DNA of 20,131 bases from DATJHM01 sp035493895. Its GTDB lineage: Bacteria; Chloroflexota; Ktedonobacteria; Ktedonobacterales; Ktedonobacteraceae. Below, piece by piece: positions 15,185-20,131 of the stretch (position 1 is its first letter; each line of letters begins with the position of its first letter). The DNA lies in assembly GCA_035493895.1 (NCBI GenBank), contig DATJHM010000071.1, forward strand, positions 1 through 20,131, read 5' to 3'. The notes under the pieces were generated by a model. That model was not told the origin of the DNA, did no database searches, and saw only the letters and a program-made list of their open reading frames with translations. Position numbers and translations under genes: made by a program.

Positions 15185-15244
15185 CGTATGCGTCTATGTA
15201 TGCATCTACGTATGCGTCTATGTAGACGTGTACGTAGATGCATT
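15185..15244. repeat. 12-bp tandem repeat (five units) forming a near-perfect large palindrome
   Basis: Units CGTATGCGTCTA, TGTATGCATCTA, CGTATGCGTCTA, TGTAGACGTGTA and CGTAGATGCATT follow one another without gaps. The last four also form an inverted repeat: ATGCATCTACGTA (15200-15212) is the exact reverse complement of 15231-15243. Inside it CGTCTA (15215-15220) pairs with TAGACG (15223-15228). It lies nine bases after the fifteenth array repeat. Confidence 0.85.
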
Positions 15245-15469
15245 CTAAGCTCAAAAAAAGAGATGGACAACAGAATATATCGGGATGATAGTGCAACAAA
15301 GCATCTGTAAAAACAGCTTTCGCTTTTCCCCCTGGCTACCTGACTGCTAAACAATTGATGTATTTCTATATTTTACGGACACTAGTAAACTTTTCCTATG
15401 GCAGATACGGGTTTTTTCGTTTTTTTTTGTGTTATTGGTACTATTTGTTTTAATGGTTTTACGCGAAAA

Positions 15470-15535
15470 CCCCACCAGGGTTAGGAGAAAACCCCACCAG
15501 GGTTAGGAGAAAACCCCACCGGAGTTAGGTGCATT
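15470..15535 (+). repeat. Three abutting 22-bp repeats, diverged members of the array family
   Basis: Units start at 15470, 15492 and 15514 with no spacers. The first two are identical (CCCCACCAGGGTTAGGAG plus AAAA). The third (CCCCACCGGAGTTAGGTG plus CATT) keeps the CATT end of the dispersed copies. Each of the first two shows the dyad AACCC-CACCA-GGGTT. A head-to-tail period of 22 is the classic spacing of plasmid iterons. Confidence 0.85.
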
Positions 15536-15666
15536 TCTGAGCGTAAAACCCTGACAGTAACACGTGATTACCAGTGCACATGGCTACTAGCAGAAACTAA
15601 TTTGCCGATGTACACTGTGATTCATCTGCGGATGCAGAATTTAGAAAAGATTCTATCGTGCCCTTC

Positions 15667-15757
15667 GTGAGCGGTTACTCACAAAATCAAAAAATGTTTG
15701 GCATTGTGCCACAAGTAGTAGAGACCTCGGTCTCTCGCGTGAGGCGGCAACGTGCCG
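15667..15757. promoter_or_regulatory. Three short dyads in the leader of the 1208-aa gene
   Basis: GTGAG/CTCAC with a six-base loop (15667-15682), GAGACC/GGTCTC around TC (15721-15734) and CGGCA/TGCCG around ACG (15745-15757) lie in the last 180 bases before the gene. They may be operators or leader-RNA hairpins. The rest of 15536-15846 shows no gene. Confidence 0.45.
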
Positions 15758-15846
15758 TCAACGCAATAGTGTATTGTTATGAAAATTAGTATGAAACTGC
15801 CATTATCTTGTGCTATTTGTGTAGTCAAGTGTGGGGAGGATGATTT

Positions 15847-18800
15847 ATGGTTGCTGTAGGCACACAGGAACAAGGCGCAGATACATCTTCAATAACAAAT
15901 GGGCCGCTCCGCGATCTGGTATTAGGGCCGAGAACGCAAGAGCTGATTGATTGTGGCGTCCTGGAAGCTTTTCCGCTGCATATCACCGCTACGATTCTGG
16001 ATCATCCGGCTCACGGGCTGGAGTTTCTAGAAGCTTTTTTGTCACATGCTTTCATTCAGCCAGAGGCCACGCTTCTGCCTGGCAATACAGTACCTACACG
16101 ATACGCTTTTATCCATGTCCAGAATCTCCGCGAGCTCGCTCAAATACTTGGCTGGAACTATGATACCGTCCACAAGTATGTTGTGATTATGTCCACTCTG
16201 AACCTGATGTTCAAAAAATCCTGTGGTCAAAAAACTGGTTACTTCTTTCTGCTGTATGGCTACCTGTTTCCGGAATCTCTGGATCAGCTTGATAAGCTGA
16301 TCCACAAAAGCCGCCCTCGTGTTCAGCAGCTGGCGATGCGCGTGAAGTCTCTCAGTCTCAAACATCAATTAGTCGGGCAATATGATCCTGAATGGACCAG
16401 CCCCTACTATCGCATCACAACCAGCGATGGGTTTATTCCCAATACCTGGAATTTGTCTTACTACACCCAGCATCTTCACTACGCCCAGATTGGACCTTAC
16501 TATTTTGTCGACCCTCACTACACCGGGGAATTTGAAGATCTGCAACCCGACGATCCCGTCTATCTCGGGATTGTTCAGGCTCTACGCGCAAAAAATCCTG
16601 CCCTCGCTGACACCTTCAAAGCTCAGTGCCTCGAAAATCCTTACTACGCCGAGGAGAACGACGAAGCTCACTACTCCGCCAACCCTGAGTATGCCGAGGA
16701 GGAGGTTGAAGCTCACTATTCCGCCAACCCTCAATATGCCGAGGAGGAGGTTGACGCTCAATGTCTCGAAAATCCCTGCGATGCTGAAACTCTGCCTCAA
16801 CATTCTCAGGATCTTTCCCCACATGCCGAAAACAAACCAGCTTCCAGCACAGAAGATCTACTGCTCCAGACCATGCATGATCTGCTGGAAGCTCAAGGTG
16901 CTGGAACGATGTCTTCAAGCACGGCCTGGGATCTGACCCGGCATATCCAGCAGCAGATTCTCGCCCCGCTTTTCTCGGCGATCGCGCAGCAAAATGGCCC
17001 GGCTTCAGCTCCACCACCGGATCTGGCCGACCTCTCCACACCATCTGTCGCTGCACCCGAAGAAACGATCCCACCACCTATCGAGAGTGTAAGCCACGAT
17101 CCACTAAAATCTGAGTGCGCTCCACAAACAGAGGAGACACCACCCGACACCACACAAATGCTGTCTCAATATGAGCTCGATTATCAATTTGAGCAACAAT
17201 ATCTTGCGGATAGCAAAGAGAATAAGCTCTTCCTGGAGCAAATGCACGATTACACCACACAATGTGCAGCAGAGAAAAAACGGGCTACAGTGGCCACTCG
17301 TAGAGATCTACGCGCCGCCCTGTTCTCGCAACTGATACTCAATGATAAATATTGTTATACAAAATTTGCCCCTGCGCTACGGGACGGCTCCATTATCCAG
17401 GTCTCCACACCACCCAACGCTGCCGGTGAATCGCGGGATATCTGCGAAATTTATCCCCATTACTTCGAGGATGGCTTTCCCGTCAATCGGTACGCCTGGG
17501 AATTATTCGACTATGCGCCAGATCTCACAGACTCGATGTACGACGATAATGTCCATCGCTATCAACTTGGCTATTACGAAATTAGCCGCAATTATTCCCC
17601 TGTGAAGGACTCTGCCTATCAGACCACGGAAAATGCCAGTCAGGCCACGCCAGCGCCTTCTCACGCGTTTTCTACGCCAGGGAATCGAGAGACACTCTCC
17701 CCACCTGAACCGCGACAGGATATCTCTCCGGCACCCCCTGCTGCCACTAACACTATCACCCCCCTGAAGCAAACATACACGCAACAGGCTGCAATAACGC
17801 CAGTTACGACAAAAACGGTATCTTCACCGCCCTCTCGTACCGACGATACGCCCACTATGCACAATGCTCCCCCGTCCACAGGGCTAACTCATGTTGAGTC
17901 AGCTTTCCCTCTACAGCAGTCGGGGATGACTCCCAACCAGACATTTAGTCAAGCAGATGAGCAAACAGGTAACCACGATACGCAACAGAGGAGAGGTTCT
18001 CCACCACGAGAAAGCTCTTCGCATGCGCATCAGGCCACGCCACAACAGCATGCCCAACAACTACTGGCACCACGACAACTACACACACCACTCCTAGCGA
18101 AAAAAGAGAGAACAGCACCAGCTGATCCTCCACTGGCAGTCGCGCAACATACTGCTGTCCAATCCGCTCGACCGCAAGCGAACGTGCAAAAGGCCGCAAA
18201 AACATCATCGCCGTCTTCGGCTTCCAGACAGTCATCGCCATCTTCAGCTTCCAGACAGTCTGGTCTACACCCATTGCTGTCTGAAAGCCAATCAGGGCAG
18301 GCACAGCGTCCAATTCCAACAACATCGGGGGATAGCGCTGCAAAAAAGCCACAGCCGCAACCCTCGGAGATGGAAGTTTCACCGCAATCCGCTCAGCATG
18401 TCCAACAGTATGTCTCCAGGAAGAGGCAGAACAAATCTGGTACTCCTGGCATCACAAAAACAGAACAGCCTGTTGTGCAACAGGAAAGTCGACGCGCCGT
18501 CCAGGAAAGTCGACCCGTAGAAAAAATTCACGAGGCATCAACAAAATTTCCGCAAAGGGAGGCACGTGAGACAAAACTGCAAGAGTCTACACCGTTGACT
18601 CTCTCAAAGGTGCCTCTTTCAGATCACCTTATCCCGCTTGAATATTGGGAAACAGCGACGTTGGAGGCTTTACACAATAAAATTGATTATGCGCCTGACT
18701 ACAAGTTGGATTTCACCTATGAAAATCTTTTGGCATTGCAGACTATTCACGTCGACTTTCCATCACCGTCGACTTTTTTAGAAGTCGACGCATACCGCGA

Positions 18801-19473
18801 TTGGGGCATTGCAGACTTTGATGTCGACTTTTTGCGTTTATTCGAAACGTATAACGTAATTACGTTAATTAAATATATTATTAATATTAATAATAATATA
18901 TTACGTAATACGCTAATAACGTTCTTCGTGTCCGTCTTTGACAAAAAAGTCGACAGTAAAATTGACACCTCGCGGTACTATCACCAACTTTTCCGCAATG
19001 GTTATCACCCGGATGTCGTCAGCAGTGCTTTTCTGTCGACGATCCATGCGATGCATAGCAAAGGTCGTGATACGATGGAAAAACCTGGTGCGATTTTTAT
19101 TAAAAACTGTCAGACACTGCAAGAAAAAGTCAACCAGAGTGGAGAATTGCCCTATTCTGAGCTCAAGATTATCAAAAAATATGGTCAGTTTACGTGTGTT
19201 GATCTGGCCATTGCTCTCCATGACCATCTCTTCATGGAGGATCTTTCGGATAGTTTGTCCGTGTATCTCACTGTTACCACAACCATAAGCTCTCGCTCGC
19301 GAAATCGTCCCGCTCCCGATTTGCCTGAAGATCCCGCCAATTTTGAGGGGGAGTATGCGGAGGAGGAGACCAGTTACTCTCAGTCTGAAAGAGAGGTGTA
19401 TCCAGCCCCTCATGAGGATCGTGAGGAGCTTTCCGCGAAAAATCGGCGGCAAGATTTTTACGACCTGCGATAG
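15847..19473 (+). CDS. Unknown 1208-aa multidomain protein, putative DNA-binding replicon protein
   Basis: No known family recognised. GGGAGGA lies seven bases before the ATG. About residues 85-175 form a helical, HTH-like region (VQNLRELAQILGWNYDTVHK, then YVVIMSTLNLMFKK), followed by an aromatic-rich part to about 255. Residues 259-314 are 15-residue tandem repeats (AHYSANPxYAEEEVE). A P/Q-rich stretch (315-437) leads to a second folded segment (about 438-588; RRDLRAALFSQLILNDKY). Residues 590-920 are a long P/Q/S/T-rich disordered linker that includes two SSPSSASRQ repeats. A C-terminal helical domain (about 921-1155) follows, with a very acidic tail (EYAEEE again at 1169-1174). DNA coding for residues about 963-1036 carries an origin-like block. 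The layout, with a DNA-binding N-terminus, flexible linker and C-terminal domain on top of an origin, recalls phage lambda O, but no homology is claimed. A 34-bp palindrome overlaps the stop. Confidence 0.75.
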   Translation: MVAVGTQEQGADTSSITNGPLRDLVLGPRTQELIDCGVLEAFPLHITATILDHPAHGLEFLEAFLSHAFIQPEATLLPGNTVPTRYAFIHVQNLRELAQILGWNYDTVHKYVVIMSTLNLMFKKSCGQKTGYFFLLYGYLFPESLDQLDKLIHKSRPRVQQLAMRVKSLSLKHQLVGQYDPEWTSPYYRITTSDGFIPNTWNLSYYTQHLHYAQIGPYYFVDPHYTGEFEDLQPDDPVYLGIVQALRAKNPALADTFKAQCLENPYYAEENDEAHYSANPEYAEEEVEAHYSANPQYAEEEVDAQCLENPCDAETLPQHSQDLSPHAENKPASSTEDLLLQTMHDLLEAQGAGTMSSSTAWDLTRHIQQQILAPLFSAIAQQNGPASAPPPDLADLSTPSVAAPEETIPPPIESVSHDPLKSECAPQTEETPPDTTQMLSQYELDYQFEQQYLADSKENKLFLEQMHDYTTQCAAEKKRATVATRRDLRAALFSQLILNDKYCYTKFAPALRDGSIIQVSTPPNAAGESRDICEIYPHYFEDGFPVNRYAWELFDYAPDLTDSMYDDNVHRYQLGYYEISRNYSPVKDSAYQTTENASQATPAPSHAFSTPGNRETLSPPEPRQDISPAPPAATNTITPLKQTYTQQAAITPVTTKTVSSPPSRTDDTPTMHNAPPSTGLTHVESAFPLQQSGMTPNQTFSQADEQTGNHDTQQRRGSPPRESSSHAHQATPQQHAQQLLAPRQLHTPLLAKKERTAPADPPLAVAQHTAVQSARPQANVQKAAKTSSPSSASRQSSPSSASRQSGLHPLLSESQSGQAQRPIPTTSGDSAAKKPQPQPSEMEVSPQSAQHVQQYVSRKRQNKSGTPGITKTEQPVVQQESRRAVQESRPVEKIHEASTKFPQREARETKLQESTPLTLSKVPLSDHLIPLEYWETATLEALHNKIDYAPDYKLDFTYENLLALQTIHVDFPSPSTFLEVDAYRDWGIADFDVDFLRLFETYNVITLIKYIININNNILRNTLITFFVSVFDKKVDSKIDTSRYYHQLFRNGYHPDVVSSAFLSTIHAMHSKGRDTMEKPGAIFIKNCQTLQEKVNQSGELPYSELKIIKKYGQFTCVDLAIALHDHLFMEDLSDSLSVYLTVTTTISSRSRNRPAPDLPEDPANFEGEYAEEETSYSQSEREVYPAPHEDREELSAKNRRQDFYDLR
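16621..16788 (+). repeat. 45-bp in-frame tandem repeats within the 1208-aa gene
   Basis: Three full units and one partial encode 15-residue repeats starting at residues 259, 274, 289 and 304 (AQCLENPYYAEENDE; AHYSANPEYAEEEVE; AHYSANPQYAEEEVD; AQCLENPCDAE). The two middle units are nearly identical at DNA level, indicating recent duplication. The EYAEEE motif recurs at 19351-19368 near the protein's end. Confidence 0.9.
18732..18954. other. Origin-like block inside the 1208-aa gene: GTCGAC/T-tract sites around an AT-rich palindromic segment
   Basis: GTCGACTTT sites occur at 18751, 18768 and 18823, with inverted ones at 18781-18789 and 18943-18954. Two of the sites follow a second direct repeat, GGCATTGCAGACT (18732 and 18805). 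Between the sites, 18840-18925 is extremely AT-rich within otherwise balanced coding DNA. It contains perfect palindromes of 16 bp (18852-18867, TAACGTAATTACGTTA), 20 bp (18876-18895, centred on TTAATATTAA) and 12 bp (18899-18910, TATTACGTAATA). Two more sites, 21 bases apart, lie at 18485 and 18506. Repeated binding sites beside an easily melted segment is the standard form of a theta-type replication origin. Function is inferred from architecture only. Confidence 0.6.
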
Positions 19474-19500
19474 AAAGGGAAAATTTTCCCTTTCTATCGC
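19467..19500. terminator. 34-bp perfect palindrome overlapping the stop codon of the 1208-aa gene
   Basis: GCGATAGAAAGGGAAAA (19467-19483) is followed directly by its exact reverse complement (19484-19500). The TAG stop (19471-19473) lies inside the left arm. The centre AAAATTTT would open as a loop, leaving a stem of about 13 pairs. It is followed by CCCTTTAGCGGG, not a T-run. Likely a terminator or 3'-end-protecting hairpin. Confidence 0.75.
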
Positions 19501-19675
19501 CCCTTTAGCGGGCCAGGAAAGCCCTTTGGGACCTTTAGCTGATCCACCAATACGTTTTCAGACATCAAGACGGTTTGTAGGGCCTGTGAAGGGGGATTTC
19601 CGCTATGCCGTGATTATCGCTCTCGTCGCACAGACGTAGCGAGTGGAAAAGAGGCCGCTAGATTTCGACCAGTAG

Positions 19676-19762
19676 TGAAAAATAATTCTTCGGTCCGACT
19701 GATCGCCCTCTCGGGAGGATGAGGCTGTGAAAAATTAGTTCTTCGGTCTAACTGATCGTCCT
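19676..19762 (+). repeat. Direct repeat with TTCTTCGGTC core downstream of the 1208-aa gene
   Basis: Two copies (19676-19709 and 19728-19762) share TGAAAAAT, TTCTTCGGTC and ACTGATCG with few differences. The core resembles the pair at 12063-12147. The flanking stretches 19501-19675 and 19763-19855 show no gene or recognised element. Confidence 0.65.
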
Positions 19763-19855
19763 GGCGCGGTGATGGTACATATCTGGCTCAAGGACCAGAG
19801 AGAAAGAAAGCCATCAATCCTTGCGCGCCGATTCACGCCTGCGGGACCGATTTGT

Positions 19856-19891
19856 ATCGCACGAGTTCCCGGGCGCAATTCCACTGCGCCC
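19856..19891. mobile_element. Remnant of a MITE-like repeat end
   Basis: ATCGCACGAGTTCCCGGGCG matches the inner part of the right arm of the 10378-10599 element (ATCGCACGAGTTCCCAGGCA). The remainder is shortened and forms its own hairpin, GGGCGCA (19871-19877) with TGCGCCC (19885-19891). It sits about 55 bases left of a fuller copy, suggesting nested or repeated insertion of the same family. Confidence 0.5.
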
Positions 19892-19946
19892 AATATGCAT
19901 CAACCTGAAGGCCATGGAGTTCGCGAACAGGCAGGATTTTTGCATA

Positions 19947-20131
19947 CAGTAGCGGCACGGTGAAGTGGAACGGAACTGTGCCTGCGAACTCGCACGATTC
20001 CGTCGGCTCCGCAGACGATGACGGCAACGGAGGCGATGGCGAGTGTAGCCACCTGTGTTTTCAATCACGGAGATCAGCGGCTAAGGCCTCTCTGCTCGTG
20101 CGTCTCTTCTCCTGCGGAGCCAGCAGAATCG
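19947..20131. mobile_element. Second MITE-like copy, right end beyond the window
   Basis: Begins CAGTAGCGGCACGGTGAAGT and follows the 10378-10599 element through the left arm, a diverged centre (GGAGATCAGCGGCTAAGG compared with GGGGCTCAGCGGCTCAGG) and into the right arm (GCGGAGCCAGCAGAATCG), where the window stops about 48 bases short of the expected end. The left arm differs after GTGCC, where GGGAACTCGTGCG becomes TGCGAACTCGCACG. Confidence 0.75.

Noticed and set aside
14820..15354. Minus-strand ORFs reading NAPDPGG repeats, and plus-strand ORFs reading PTRVRRI or HQGPAHF repeats
   Set aside because: All are translations of the non-coding 22-bp repeats in different frames; none has a ribosome site or non-repeat conserved sequence.
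14063..15535. CRISPR array
   Set aside because: Repeats are 22 bp, most gaps are irregular, the regular 23-base intervals are similar T-rich sequences and not unique spacers, and no cas gene is present.
1..20131. tRNA, rRNA, riboswitch or transposase genes
   Set aside because: No cloverleaf, rRNA segment, known riboswitch core or DDE/HUH motif could be identified on either strand by eye.

Overview
The window most resembles a member of the Chloroflexota, probably Ktedonobacteria. The reasons are the moderately GC-rich coding DNA, good Shine-Dalgarno sites, a Hanks-type kinase next to housekeeping enzymes, orphan HAMP-type membrane sensors and many intergenic repeats. This is an inference from style and content; no database search was possible.

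Positions 1-9943 look like ordinary chromosome-type gene content. A minus-strand run of small enzymes comes first: a truncated VOC protein, a YciI-like protein, a second VOC protein and a beta-hydroxyacid dehydrogenase with a textbook terminator. A plus-strand pair follows, made of a small unknown protein and a six-helix membrane sensor with a HAMP-like tail. A DtxR/MntR-family metalloregulator, an aldo/keto reductase, glucokinase (glk), a soluble Ser/Thr kinase and a lipoprotein with two cupredoxin-like domains complete this half. Convergent pairs are separated by strong hairpins.

Positions 10000-20131 are different. Coding density falls and almost every intergenic space holds repeats. These are a cluster of GTCGAC plus T-tract sites (10195-10330), a MITE-like element (10378-10599), a 60-bp tandem triplet, an APH(6)-type kinase gene with a TTG start, and a 44-bp perfect palindrome. 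Two large proteins of unknown family follow. The first (423 aa, 12700-13971) has features reminiscent of winged-helix plasmid initiators. The second (1208 aa, 15847-19473) has an HTH-like segment, internal repeats and a long P/Q/S/T-rich linker. Between them lies an array of 18 same-orientation copies of a 22-bp repeat, plus a 12-bp-period repeat that is nearly a full palindrome. Inside the 3' third of the 1208-aa gene the GTCGAC/T-tract sites reappear around an extremely AT-rich segment containing three perfect palindromes.

The best overall hypothesis is a replicon or maintenance module of a plasmid or integrated element: a putative initiator (423 aa), an iteron or centromere-like array, and a second DNA-binding protein whose gene carries an origin-like block, as the lambda O gene carries its origin. 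Sequence structure supports this; function is unproven. The window closes in a second, truncated copy of the MITE-like repeat.
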